64,000 nt of DNA from Fuerstiella sp. (GTDB taxonomy: Bacteria > Planctomycetota > Planctomycetia > Planctomycetales > Planctomycetaceae), in contig JALHMY010000031.1 of assembly GCA_022843805.1 (NCBI GenBank), positions 1 to 64,000 of the forward strand, given 5' to 3'. This document shows, piece after piece, positions 36,401 to 45,773 of the stretch (the first letter of the stretch is position 1; each line of letters begins with the position of its first letter). The notes beneath the pieces were generated by a model. That model saw only the letters and a list, made by a program, of their open reading frames with translations. It did no database searches and was not told the origin of the DNA. Both the position numbers and the translations under genes were made by a program.

Positions 36401-39400
36401 GAGAGACCGCTGTGTTTGTCGAAATCGTCGTATTCACAAAGTCGGCTGTTCCTCGGTTGTGTACAGCACCACCGCGTGAACCTGCAGCATTCAGTGAAAT
36501 CGAGCTGTTCAGAGAGTTAATTGTTCCGAGATTATAGATCCCTCCACCCTGGCTGAACGCTTCATTGCCAGCGATGTTGACGCCCCTCAGAATCACGCTG
36601 CCTTCATTAAAGATCGCACCACCATCAAATGCCTGACCATTTCGAATCGTTAGATTCTCCAGTGTCAGAACCGCACCTGGGAAGACATGGAAAACCCGGT
36701 CCAGATCGGCTGCGTCGATAATGCTGTCACGAGCACTCACACCCCGAATTGTGATATTTCCCCTGATGTCCAGGTCCCCGGTTGCTGCTGCATCTTCGAA
36801 CCGACCGGCAAGGCTGAGCGTATATGTGCCAGCGGCCAGCTGAATCACATGAGCCCCCGGGGAGGAATTTCCTTCCATCACACCGGCTCGCAGAGAAAAG
36901 CTGCCGGAGAGGTCCAGTGCCTGTCCATCTCCTACAACCGTGTCACGACTGTCTGTGAATACATTGACGGAATTCGTTACTGACCAGGACTCTGTAACGT
37001 TCGCCTGCAACGCCACGTTGTCAGTATCACGTATGCCTGACCCTGCCGCAGTCAGTGTCAATACATAAGAGCCGGCTTCGCCAGTAAAGTTTCCAAGGTT
37101 GAGTGTGTACTGCATCGGGCTGATCTGAGTCACGGAAGCCCCCGCAACAGCAGTCAGCGGTATCGTGACACCCCCGCGTCTCAGTGAGAAATCGGCAAGG
37201 TCAACCCCTGTCACATCTTCATTGAAATTGACCGTGACCGTGGAAACCGCCGTGCTGCGAGGATCAGGAGAAACCGCAACGAACGATGCCGTTGGTCCGC
37301 CGGGAAGCGAGCCGCTGGCTGTGCCGCCATCACCACCGGAATTTCCAGCTCCTGACTGACTGTCGCCGCCAGAGCTGTCTGCTGCGAAACCAGACGCATC
37401 CGCTGTCTGGGAGTTGCCCGATGCACCATTTCCAGCACCGAGTGCTGGAGCGTCAATCGTCAGACTGTAGTTTCGAGCTGTGCCGTAGCGGAATGGTTTA
37501 CCTACCGCTCCGTCGTCACCCCAGTTCTCAAATTCGTCGCTGAAGATTTCAATGATGTACGTTTTTCCGGACACAACGTTCACATTCATCGTACGGCTGC
37601 CACCAACAGGGACAACCGAGTAGTTTGGCGTGCCGTCAGGGCGAATCAGCAAGGCCTGCTCTTCACTGCCGGAATTGTGATTCACTTCGTAGACCATAAA
37701 GGTCAGGAAGTCACCCAGGAGGTCAGTTGCACCCAGGTTCACGGCAAGCGGGCCGCTGCCGCCAGCTGTGAAGGAGTAGTAGTCGCGGTCAGCCTTCAGA
37801 TCGATGTTCAAATTGCTGCCCGTGGCAAGACTGTTCACATTGAACCCGCCTCCGGAGACCGTACCGAGGTTATAAGCTCCGACGAAGCTGTCATTGTCTT
37901 CGAGAGAGTCAGGAGCAATCGGTGCTTCGCCAGGCCGCACATTGAAAACGTCGCCGCGATCAAGAGAAAACGAGGTGTTTCCATTGAAACTTGGCGTGTC
38001 AACCCCCGTGTCCCACTGGTACGGCATCTCTCCCTCGCCTTCAAAGCCGAGGTTGATGACGTCGAAGAAGTCGCTGTAGCCAAGGGTTGAATTTGTCTGT
38101 CCGAATGTGTTTGAATTGACGAAGTCCGATTCGATACGCCATGAGGACGTTCCGAGTCCGTCGTAAGACCATGTCACAACAAACACTGCCGGATCTGTGT
38201 TGTGGATGAAGTCGTGTGACCAGTTCGCCGGGTCAGTCGTAATATCGTTAAAGAACTGGAAGCCCGTGGTCCGGGTACCATTTCTTTTTCGTGTTTCCCA
38301 GCCCCGATCAAAATGTCCGGTTGGGTTAGGTACGTTTGCAATCGAAACCTGTCGCGACTTGAACACGCCTTCCCAGTTGTCATAGAACGCAAAGCCGTTG
38401 ATGACATCCAGTGAATTGCCGGTGTTATTTCGGAACACCAGGTCAAGGCGTGCCAATGGGTCACGGTAACCATAGATCCAGCGGAATCGCGGATCGCCCA
38501 CGTCGAACACGTCGCCCATCTGCCACATGATCTGCGACACGAAGTTATCAAAGTAAACGTCAGCCCCGAAGTTACCGTCAAATCGGTTATCTACAACTTC
38601 TGCATCAATACCCGACAGACCAAGTTCGTAGGCCGGATCCGCAGCCCTGTTGAATCCACCTTCTGCTGTACCAACCCGAATGACAAGCCCGCCCAGTGTC
38701 CCGGTCTGCTGTGTATATCGATGCGTATGGTCCGGGTGGGGAGAAATGCTGGTGTCATTCGCACTGTTGCTTTCATTGATTGGCACAGTGGAAGTCACTG
38801 AAGACGTCCCGTTGGACTGGATCAGGTTATTCTGAACTCGCAGTTCGATGTTTGGATTGATCGCCGTCTGGCCATTTCGGAACACTTCCAGATAGATGTC
38901 GAGCGGGTCGTTCGGCCCGTTCTGTCGCTGGAAGTGCGAGGCGGTGTTCATTACATAAACACCCTCATATCCATTGGAAAGAATCTGATTGCCGATCAGC
39001 GATACATACACGTCATGCTGAACGCGGTTCAGAACATCAATCCCTCGTTTGCCGTTATTGACAATTCGGGAATTCCTAATCGTCAGGCCGGAGTTATAAT
39101 CGTAGGCGACGTCCTGTCCGCCCCCGGTTCTTGGAGGGATGGCTGATATGCTGTCGCCGAGGAATTCGACGCCGTCACCACCATTGCTGCTGATGACAGC
39201 ATCAGCGATGGTGATAAATGTGTCGGTAACAACTTCTTCGCCATGCTGCAGGTTTCCATCTTCACCGTCAGCGACGTTTCCATTCAAAATGCCGTTGATG
39301 AAGCCAATCTGAGTGAGTGCTTCGTCTTTTGTGAAGTGACCAATATCGATTCCATCTCCCTGATTGTTGCGGAAGAAGTTTCGATTGGACTGAATATGAC

Positions 39401-42400
39401 GACGTCTGTCGAGCAGTTCAAGGTGTGCACCAGAGGACTGAACGATCTTCAGCCCGTCTTCGCCGTTGCCGTCAAAGTAATTTGCGTTTCCAATGCTTCC
39501 ATCGCCCAGCTTTGCCGATGTGCCCTGGCCAAGCATCAAACCGCTCTGCACGTTCTGGACGAACTGGGTATTCATGGCGATCAGGTCAATATCCGAACCG
39601 CCAACCCGGCGGCGGAATGGATCGTTCTTATCGTCAATGGAAACGATTCGTACCCCGTCTTCGCCGTTGAAATTGAATTCTGAATTACGCCAGTCAAACG
39701 CCCCGAAAGCCGTTCCGTGACTGCGGAAGCCCGTCAGGGTATTGCTGTTAAACGTGGTGTTTGTGAATGTTGTTGTCAGCTTCAGAGCATCCAGGAACTT
39801 AAATGCGTCGACGCTGAAGCCGTCACCAATGTTGCTGTCAATGTGGGAATTATCCGCAGTGATAATTACATCGACCTGCAGAAATGCGAATATTCCGATA
39901 CCGCCAGCTCTGTTTGCCGAACCCGGCACGCCATCGTTCGGATGATAACCCTGACCGGCAGGGTTATGACCGTTTCTCAGCACTGAGTTGCGGTCGAACT
40001 GAACTGACAGACGGGCGGCTGCCTGAACATCGATACGCAGCCCGTACTGACCGTTATCTGTGATTACGTTTTCATTGATCTGAAAGTCCAGGCGGTCTTT
40101 TACCGTGTTGTGGGCCAGCAGCGAGAAACCATCACCACCATTGTTGGTGGCTCGGTTCTTTTCAAAGATCACCTGATTCAGGTCAGCATCTTCGGTACGC
40201 TCAAAATGGAAACCATCCAGATCGTTGTTCAAAAACGTATTGTTGGTGACCTGCAGATCCTGAATGCGGCTGCGTTCACGCAGGGCAAAGAACAGTCCAT
40301 GGCCGTCGTTGCCAAGGTTGTCCACTCCGATTGTGTTTCCGTCGATGACAGAACGTGACAGCAGGGAGACGGCGTCAGCCGCCACATCCTGATTGTCCAT
40401 CCGAATCACAATTCCATCACCCTGGAACATTGTCGCCGCATTACCGTCGTCCCGGGTGGATGAAATCGTATTCTGTCGAATTTCGAATGAGCCTGTGCCG
40501 TAGTCAAGTGCTTCGATAACAATACCGGCCTGAGTATTCTGAGACAGCACGTTTCCATCGCCGGCCGCCGACGTACCAATATTGACGTCGAATCCAAGAT
40601 CCTGCAGACCAGGCAATGCCAGATTGTCAGCCGGATCCAAAGGCAGATCGGTCCCAAGCCCAAAGCTGTGGGACGCGATGTGGATGCCCTTCTGCGTATT
40701 TGAAGAGATATTGTTGGCAACAATATCCGCATTGAACTGAGTACCGGTCTTCAGGTCGACATAGATCCCGGTCATCGTATTTCCGGTGATCGTGTTTTGC
40801 CCGATTCTCTGAGGAATTCTGTCGCCGGTGAAAGTGGTGTCCCTGAGAGATACCCACTGACCGCCGCCTCCATAGACACCGTTTCCGGCAGATCCGTCAA
40901 GCCGGAATGAATCGGCATTCAGTACGGTTACCCTGAACGTTCCATTGGCAGCCGTATTTCCCAGAACCCCCGTGACTCGAATTTCTTCTCCGGTCTGCAG
41001 ACCGTGCCCCGGAGATGTAACCACGATGCCAGCGACATTAGTCGCATTGGTGACGACATTTCCTGTCCAGCTTCCAAAACCAGTTGTCGTATCGTACGCC
41101 CCGTTGCCAGTGCTTCCATCGAGGGTGAAGCGATCAGCGTCGATCACCGTCACCTTCTGAACACCATTTGCATTCGTATTTCCCTGAACATTGCTGATTC
41201 GGACTCGCTGCCCTGTGACCAGACCATGTCCCGGCGAAGTGATTTCGATTGGTCCGGCGTTTGTGGCGGCTCGAATCGTGCCTCGGGGAACCGTAGACTG
41301 CATGTCAATCTGAACGAGGCCCCGAGCACTGCCGTCCGGCTGAATATTGGGAACATACCATGCACCACCACCACTGTAATTGACGTTGGCGCCCGTTCCG
41401 TCAACCCCCAGAAGACGAAACCGGTTAGGGTCAATTCGTTCGATCGTTCGCAGCCCATTGGCAGGATGAGCGATCGAAAGGTCCAGATTGACCATACCCT
41501 GAATCATGATCTGTTCGCCGGTCTGCAACCCATGGTTTGCAGATGTGATCACGACCGGATTGCCGTCAAACACCTGTTGCACCAGTCCGGATCTTGACGA
41601 CACAGGCAAAATCGAAATCCCGTGGCCGCCGTTATTGGCAACATTGTTGCCAATAATCGCACCAAAGAAATTGCTGTCTGTCATATCCAGCCGGATACCG
41701 TCCCGTCCCGACGACGAAAACTGATTTCCGGTGACTACCGCACTGACATCACTGAATCCCTGAGCGTCGATCAGAAGACCGAACCCCGGAGCCCCCACAA
41801 CTCGGTTGTTGGTGATCGTCGCGTTGGTCACCGGAGAATTTGTCAGATTCAAATTGATGCCGCTGTTGGCCCCTGCTGCACCTGGTCCAACAATAAACTG
41901 CGACGCTGCTATCGATGCCGGATCGCCGGCCATTTGCCCTGCTACTGATTTGTTGCCTGAAAAATTGATGTTAACGTCGGCACCAATCAAATCATCGCCA
42001 AAGATTGACGCGGGTACGCCGCCGGCAATGTCAATGTCGACCAGAAAGCGAAGAGTCTCGCCTGGAGCAAAGTCAGTGAATGTTGCCGTCAGTACCTGCT
42101 TGTTGGCACTCAGAGTTGCACCGGTGAATCCGGTCAGTACTCCCGTGTTGCCGATCGGTGTAAACGGCTTGCCGGTCACGGGATCGATATCAAATTCCAG
42201 TCCCAGTCCGGATACGTCAAACACGAAAGTCTGAAGGCGCTCGCCCTGTGTCGCATTATTCGTCAAAACAAACGGCTGAACGAATGTGTCTCCGTCCGCT
42301 CTGAAAAGGACATTGGCACCTTCGGCAGCACCAATCACATTGTTGGTAATTGCAAGTCCGTCGATCGCATTGTTCGTGGCATTGATCTGAATTGAGTCGC

Positions 42401-43064
42401 GATTCAGAGTTGTAATCTGTGTGTTATTCAGAATGCGGAAGTTATCTGCTGCAGCGCCGTTGACGTTCAGCACAATACCTTCAAATCCCGCTCCCGCATT
42501 GATTCGATTCTCCGTGATCAGACCATTGTCGATCAGAGAACCATTGACCGCATCCAGCCGGATCCCGGGAATCACCGAATCATCGATTGTGACCGCGTCA
42601 GCGTCCGTATTGGAGAGTGTCAGATCAATACCCCGACCATTGGTTGGCGAGGTAATGCTGACGTCTTCAATGGCAATCGTGTGCAATCCGGAGATGTTTG
42701 TCAGGTCGATATCAAATCCGGTGACCGTATAGTTGCTGACAAAGATCGATTCAATCGCCAGGCTGTTCAGCGTCATCCCCGAGAGATTTACGGTGATGGC
42801 ATTGCCGGAGCTGGCCGCGATGTTAATCCCTTCAATGACCAGCGAATCTTTGCCGACCATGTGAGAATTGTTGATGCTGATGCCGCCAGAACCGGTCGTA
42901 AACAGTGACTGGTTGTCAGCATTCACCACGAGGGCCGTTAACAGTGCCCGATTTTCGAGCTCCTCGGTCCGCACCCGACGAGATCCGGTTGCTGCCAGCC
43001 TTCTGGTTGTGGCTGTCGATAGGAAATGTCGTTTTGCGGCGGAGAGCCAGGTGTTCAGAAGCAT
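33453..43064 (-). CDS. Giant secreted beta-helix / PPC / PKD / Fn3-like protein with LEPR-XLL-type N-terminus
   Basis: 3203 residues from ATG 43064 (MLLNTWLSAAK); upstream in-frame codons look non-coding. The N-terminal VRTEELENRALLTA is the LEPR-XLL type signal element of exported planctomycete proteins. Domains in order: parallel beta-helix repeats (about 60-1450), interrupted by three HGLxTGxxV ... ANG ... FxLDGS units (about 530-760); a pre-peptidase C-terminal-like domain (LEDNDSFVGAYNLGTV ... DRDYYSF); a bacterial Ig-like domain (SPDPRSTAVSTVTVNFNEDV); PMP-like repeats (GGAIFNEG, GGGIYNLG, GGAVHNRG); a PKD-like unit (FDGSRSTH ... WRWDLDNNG); and about six Fn3-like units (TPTISW, TPRFTW, RPTFQW). 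It ends in a short hydrophobic run plus basic tail (LTGLLAMATGRPVRRRKERE), like a cell-envelope sorting tail. Likely cell-surface structural or adhesive role. Confidence 0.9.
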   Translation of the reverse strand: MLLNTWLSAAKRHFLSTATTRRLAATGSRRVRTEELENRALLTALVVNADNQSLFTTGSGGISINNSHMVGKDSLVIEGINIAASSGNAITVNLSGMTLNSLAIESIFVSNYTVTGFDIDLTNISGLHTIAIEDVSITSPTNGRGIDLTLSNTDADAVTIDDSVIPGIRLDAVNGSLIDNGLITENRINAGAGFEGIVLNVNGAAADNFRILNNTQITTLNRDSIQINATNNAIDGLAITNNVIGAAEGANVLFRADGDTFVQPFVLTNNATQGERLQTFVFDVSGLGLEFDIDPVTGKPFTPIGNTGVLTGFTGATLSANKQVLTATFTDFAPGETLRFLVDIDIAGGVPASIFGDDLIGADVNINFSGNKSVAGQMAGDPASIAASQFIVGPGAAGANSGINLNLTNSPVTNATITNNRVVGAPGFGLLIDAQGFSDVSAVVTGNQFSSSGRDGIRLDMTDSNFFGAIIGNNVANNGGHGISILPVSSRSGLVQQVFDGNPVVITSANHGLQTGEQIMIQGMVNLDLSIAHPANGLRTIERIDPNRFRLLGVDGTGANVNYSGGGAWYVPNIQPDGSARGLVQIDMQSTVPRGTIRAATNAGPIEITSPGHGLVTGQRVRISNVQGNTNANGVQKVTVIDADRFTLDGSTGNGAYDTTTGFGSWTGNVVTNATNVAGIVVTSPGHGLQTGEEIRVTGVLGNTAANGTFRVTVLNADSFRLDGSAGNGVYGGGGQWVSLRDTTFTGDRIPQRIGQNTITGNTMTGIYVDLKTGTQFNADIVANNISSNTQKGIHIASHSFGLGTDLPLDPADNLALPGLQDLGFDVNIGTSAAGDGNVLSQNTQAGIVIEALDYGTGSFEIRQNTISSTRDDGNAATMFQGDGIVIRMDNQDVAADAVSLLSRSVIDGNTIGVDNLGNDGHGLFFALRERSRIQDLQVTNNTFLNNDLDGFHFERTEDADLNQVIFEKNRATNNGGDGFSLLAHNTVKDRLDFQINENVITDNGQYGLRIDVQAAARLSVQFDRNSVLRNGHNPAGQGYHPNDGVPGSANRAGGIGIFAFLQVDVIITADNSHIDSNIGDGFSVDAFKFLDALKLTTTFTNTTFNSNTLTGFRSHGTAFGAFDWRNSEFNFNGEDGVRIVSIDDKNDPFRRRVGGSDIDLIAMNTQFVQNVQSGLMLGQGTSAKLGDGSIGNANYFDGNGEDGLKIVQSSGAHLELLDRRRHIQSNRNFFRNNQGDGIDIGHFTKDEALTQIGFINGILNGNVADGEDGNLQHGEEVVTDTFITIADAVISSNGGDGVEFLGDSISAIPPRTGGGQDVAYDYNSGLTIRNSRIVNNGKRGIDVLNRVQHDVYVSLIGNQILSNGYEGVYVMNTASHFQRQNGPNDPLDIYLEVFRNGQTAINPNIELRVQNNLIQSNGTSSVTSTVPINESNSANDTSISPHPDHTHRYTQQTGTLGGLVIRVGTAEGGFNRAADPAYELGLSGIDAEVVDNRFDGNFGADVYFDNFVSQIMWQMGDVFDVGDPRFRWIYGYRDPLARLDLVFRNNTGNSLDVINGFAFYDNWEGVFKSRQVSIANVPNPTGHFDRGWETRKRNGTRTTGFQFFNDITTDPANWSHDFIHNTDPAVFVVTWSYDGLGTSSWRIESDFVNSNTFGQTNSTLGYSDFFDVINLGFEGEGEMPYQWDTGVDTPSFNGNTSFSLDRGDVFNVRPGEAPIAPDSLEDNDSFVGAYNLGTVSGGGFNVNSLATGSNLNIDLKADRDYYSFTAGGSGPLAVNLGATDLLGDFLTFMVYEVNHNSGSEEQALLIRPDGTPNYSVVPVGGSRTMNVNVVSGKTYIIEIFSDEFENWGDDGAVGKPFRYGTARNYSLTIDAPALGAGNGASGNSQTADASGFAADSSGGDSQSGAGNSGGDGGTASGSLPGGPTASFVAVSPDPRSTAVSTVTVNFNEDVTGVDLADFSLRRGGVTIPLTAVAGASVTQISPMQYTLNLGNFTGEAGSYVLTLTAAGSGIRDTDNVALQANVTESWSVTNSVNVFTDSRDTVVGDGQALDLSGSFSLRAGVMEGNSSPGAHVIQLAAGTYTLSLAGRFEDAAATGDLDIRGNITIRGVSARDSIIDAADLDRVFHVFPGAVLTLENLTIRNGQAFDGGAIFNEGSVILRGVNIAGNEAFSQGGGIYNLGTINSLNSSISLNAAGSRGGAVHNRGTADFVNTTISTNTAVSRGGGIFNEGTAVSRMTNVTVANNSAGSRAGGIGTESTGSASLGNTIVAQNTTDPSSVALGSKNQDILGTVVSNGFNLVSILDSSFATPASAGLVTSDLFGRTDTPLATGIGALSSSAGNGTWQHPLQAGSIAVDNGNNALFPAASLLASFDQIGNPRLIEADLDGTVTIDIGAIEMFVSQPVAIGVATPDYAGIGQTITFDGSRSTHTNPSVRRIVSWRWDLDNNGSFESTGVSVTGSFNTNGTKTVVLQVTDDTGVTDTDTLTVIVGVPNAPVVNRPFSVTTDLTPTISWESGIKNYDLVIDKLAFAGAPAINNYITRTGLTANSFTPPTNLPVGQYRVTVIAKNSSGQTPSVPYVFEVRRINQTAPVGNVFDTTPRFTWDSIPGTSRYDIWVDQTLPSISRQVVRNEFVSNASFEPSSSLGPGTFTWWVRAYDADGNVGDWSVGKTFSIVKPTVLTPGAATLDSTPTITWSSVGAPRYELWVDQVGGTNRIIHQTALTTTSFTPATALPNGTYRVWVRGLALDGESGLWSDVRTFQMDFRVGPITITPVGITTDTTPTFSWQAVEGVASYDLWVDDVTGGKSQVIRVQNIPHVNGASTISWTSPGILNPGQYRWWVRSNSVEGPKSGWSAATNFTVPVPAMTAPVGIVTGTNRPTFQWTGVAQYVSYQLWVDNLTTGTTQVINVSGITGTQYTPDLPLENGNFRAWVRGTDAAGNRSNWSAPLNFTMNAGVSGAPTAVSPRISTGNNRPTFTWTPAANATTYQLIVTQLTASGQPTVINVSNIPGTVVNSVVSYTTTTSLTPGQTYRWWVRGISSNGVAGAWSQPVDFRVTSTDDSQPLLPFDSDGEVQLIPVVATFNAQYEYADDVISIAAHPAGTVVQMNPERMLEAPAGANTVEIQGNADESSAVEIDTVMQMWADGELSEVPESQSSVPAAAAMPELASSSTQAKTSVAEAGATSFLTGLLAMATGRPVRRRKERE

Positions 43065-43527
43065 TGTCTGTATCCACGTCCAAACGGAACTAAAGATGAA
43101 CCAGCACTCACAGTAAGGTTCAGGGCATAACACATCGGCGTATCGCAGGCGAGTATGGTGACGCCTGCGAAGGGAGGGTTCAAGAATGATCTGACCCCGA
43201 CAACCAATCATTGTCAGGTTCAGCGACTTCTGCCGGAGCGCAACGTCCCCTGCAGAAAGCGTTTTCCCCCACATCAATCACTCGGACAAAGTAATTCGCT
43301 GTGTTGAGCAAATCAGATCTGCCAAAAATAAATGTGCGACAATCCTGAGATCAGACGGTTGAAGCAGCGTTAACCAACAAATTGTGCTGGCGCTGGTGCA
43401 AATTTGGCGTTTTTTCTCCGACCGCCTGATTGTCAGCATCGTTATTCCGGGAAAAATTGTGATAACCGGCAACTTTACTGTTCAATTCAACTCATTCCAG
43501 CCTTCGCAGCTTTGCCGATCTGACAGT
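43065..43527. other. 5' region of the giant secreted protein gene
   Basis: No convincing ORF. It contains a hairpin, TCGCAGGCG / CGCCTGCGA (43143-43151 / 43162-43170), about 80 nt upstream of the ATG at 43064, which may lie in the mRNA leader. No clear sigma-70 box was identified. Confidence 0.4.
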
Positions 43528-44469
43528 TCAGTTCGAGGAGGGGGAGGTAGTCTGACCGAACACCAGCGTCAGTTCCTGGTCTTCTCGCAGGCGTTTGGAG
43601 CGAATTCGAATCGTATCCTGAGTCAGACGATTGGCCCCCGGTACCTTGATCGCCAGCTGAACCTTGTGATCGACAACCTCCACGCTCTCGGTTGGACGAA
43701 CCGCCTTGAGTCCGCTGGGAGAACTAACCGCCGCTGCAAAGGGCGATTTTGGCTCATAAGGAATTTTCTGGCGGTAATTGTCGGTTCCCTTAACTTCTCC
43801 TGAAAGGTCCGATAACCGATATCGAGACACATCATCCGGAAGTCGAATTTGAATGATAATCAGGTAATTCTGCCCGGAGGCCGGGTTTTTGGGCTCAGTC
43901 CACGCGGTAAAACTGCCCCTGGTCACCGCAAGTCCGGCTTCAGGCATCCTGAACACCAGACCATTGCCATTTCCGCCTTCTTTTTCTGACGGATTGGATG
44001 CTGTAAACGTTCGCAATGCCTCCGCGGCAACCATATCAATCTGGCCGTCCGGAGAGGTTCTCAGGTGATTTGCCAGCTGCTCGACGCTGGATTCGGATTC
44101 CGATTCCCCGGTACTCAGTTCGGTGACTATTTCCAGCCTGGCTGCGTCGTCCACCACCTGTTCGTCCGCCAGAGCTGCCGCAAGTGGCTCCGTTCTCTCC
44201 GGCTCCGGATCAGAAAAACTGACACCAAAATGATAAACAAACAGCAGCACACCGCCGTAGGCAATCGCATGCAGGGCGGCAGATGCATAGTAGCCGAGCG
44301 CTGCGATGCTGCTCAGCGATCTGCGAACCCGGACCATGATAACACTGGCCTGCTGCGTTGATTTTCCCTTGCCGGGATCCTTCGGTGATAAATCGCCAGC
44401 TCCAGGCGCGAGCAGATGCTCCCCCTGCGGCAATGTGGTCAGCTGATTCGATTCCGGAATAGACGACAT
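43528..44469 (-). CDS. Single-pass membrane protein of unknown function
   Basis: 313 residues. A polar N-terminus with a basic patch (VIMVRVRRS) precedes one membrane segment, about residues 57-82 (IAALGYYASAALHAIAYGGVLLFVY). An acidic, low-complexity stretch follows (about 88-150, TGESESESSVEQ), then a C-terminal beta-rich domain (YLIIIQIRLPDDVSRYRLSDL, VQLAIKVPGANRL, LTLVFG). The layout suggests an inner-membrane anchor with a periplasmic domain. No family is recognised. It lies about 460 bp upstream of the giant gene in the same direction; a functional link is possible but unproven. Confidence 0.7.
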   Translation of the reverse strand: MSSIPESNQLTTLPQGEHLLAPGAGDLSPKDPGKGKSTQQASVIMVRVRRSLSSIAALGYYASAALHAIAYGGVLLFVYHFGVSFSDPEPERTEPLAAALADEQVVDDAARLEIVTELSTGESESESSVEQLANHLRTSPDGQIDMVAAEALRTFTASNPSEKEGGNGNGLVFRMPEAGLAVTRGSFTAWTEPKNPASGQNYLIIIQIRLPDDVSRYRLSDLSGEVKGTDNYRQKIPYEPKSPFAAAVSSPSGLKAVRPTESVEVVDHKVQLAIKVPGANRLTQDTIRIRSKRLREDQELTLVFGQTTSPSSN

Positions 44470-44795
44470 ATGGTGTGGACGATCGTTAAGCCCTCAGACG
44501 AACCCTATATTCCTGACGAGTGCCATCCGGCAGCATTCATTGCTGCTGTGTATTATCGATTTCCGACGACCAGTGTCGACTGTGTTGTTTGGATGTTTTT
44601 GCAGAACTCGATTTTGTCCAACTCTGTCGGGGAGAGTTTCGGCGGATTAGCCAGACACAGAAAAATCCGAAGTCAACCACTTCTCAAGTGACGTTCGGGT
44701 GTTTAAAACGTGTAGTGAACGCTGTGTAAAATCGTTCGGGGCTGGTCAGGACCTTTAAGGGGCGGCCGAGCCGGAAACAAAAGGAACATCAGGAA
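44470..44795. other. Divergent intergenic region
   Basis: No gene-like ORF. It separates the minus-strand membrane protein from the GroES-like gene and should hold promoters for both. AAAGGA at about 44780 is the likely ribosome site of the GroES-like gene. No operator or CIRCE-type inverted repeat was seen. Confidence 0.4.
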
Positions 44796-45164
44796 GTGAC
44801 CGACTACGTTGAACCGCTCGGCATGCGAGTACTGATTCGTAAAGACGAAGCACGTCAGCAGACTCGTGGAGGGATTGTTTTGCCGGACAACTCAGAGATC
44901 CCAACGATTACTGGTCGTGTGGTGGAAATCAGTGTTCAGATTGAGCGGGACGAAGATTTTCCTATTAGAAAATATGACCGGGTGCTGTTTCATCCAAAAA
45001 ACGCGATCCCGGTGGATTTCGAGTCTGACAACCTTCTGTACGTGGTACCAGCATCGGACGTTGTCGCTGTCTTTCGTCGATTGCCGAACGAAATTCCCCG
45101 ACTTGAATCTTCGTCAGAACGGGAACAGTTTGACAGCGGCAGTTCAGATGCTGACCTGAAGTGA
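44796..45164 (+). CDS. GroES-like (chaperonin-10 family) protein
   Basis: 122 residues, GTG start at 44796. Residues 5-95 follow the Cpn10 fold: VEPLGMRVLIRKDEA, TRGGIVLPDN (mobile-loop region), GRVVEIS, KYDRVLFHPKNAIPVDFES and LLYVVPASDVVAVF. A polar, acidic tail of about 27 residues extends beyond the normal end. No groL is adjacent, so this is an orphan paralogue and may not be the main co-chaperonin. The mobile loop lacks the usual GGIVL-x-x-x-AxEK form, so GroEL binding is uncertain. Confidence 0.8.
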   Translation: MTDYVEPLGMRVLIRKDEARQQTRGGIVLPDNSEIPTITGRVVEISVQIERDEDFPIRKYDRVLFHPKNAIPVDFESDNLLYVVPASDVVAVFRRLPNEIPRLESSSEREQFDSGSSDADLK

Positions 45165-45272
45165 TGTTTTCATAACGGCAATTTACGGGGGTTAACACCC
45201 GGACCGAAAGCTTAACTTCGCCAGCCTCGCCGAGATCTTTTGTACCACCATCCGCTTGAGTATAGGCGGCTC

Positions 45273-45587
45273 ATGATTCGTCGATTTTTGAAGAATTACA
45301 TCCCACGACATCGCAATCGCTTCAATCAGATTTTGCATCTGATTGGAGTTCCACTGACATTTGTGGGGACCCCCTGGTGCATGATCTCCGGTACGGCGTG
45401 GTACTGGGCTGCCGCCTGTTTCTTCATTGGCTATGGATTGCAATTTGCCGGTCATGCCGTTGAGGGAAACGATGCCGGTGAGGCTGTCTTTGTGAAGAAG
45501 ATGCTCGGAATGCCGTATACCGAGTATGGGCCTCATTCCAATTCGTCAAGTGCTTCGGATTGCTCCGTCGATACGACTCAGGGATGA
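45273..45587 (+). CDS. Mpo1/DUF962-like membrane protein
   Basis: 104 residues from ATG 45273 (MIRRFLKNYIPRHRNRFNQ); the in-frame ATG at 45240 adds 11 residues without family resemblance. The pattern NxxLHLIGVPLTFVG followed by WYWAAACFFIGYGLQFAGHAVEGNDAGE matches DUF962 proteins, whose conserved His residues bind iron in yeast Mpo1, a 2-hydroxy fatty acid dioxygenase. Two hydrophobic segments (about 22-40 and 45-62). The family is clear by motif; the bacterial substrate is unknown. Confidence 0.75.
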   Translation: MIRRFLKNYIPRHRNRFNQILHLIGVPLTFVGTPWCMISGTAWYWAAACFFIGYGLQFAGHAVEGNDAGEAVFVKKMLGMPYTEYGPHSNSSSASDCSVDTTQG

Positions 45588-45773
45588 ATCAGGACCACTT
45601 CAGGTCCTCGGTCAGTGCTGCCGTCTGAATTTGAGCAGCATTGGTCCGTCAGAGTCCCCGGCACATGGATGTGTCGGTAGATGCTTCTCCATCGGTTGCA
45701 ATGACTCTTCAGCACACGAGTGCCGTGAAGAGTGTATTCAGCGATGTTGTATCTGATCAGACAGGGAAGTCAG

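Noticed and set aside
44796-45164. Main groES of a groESL operon
   Set aside because: No groL follows and the mobile loop is atypical, so it is listed only as GroES-like.
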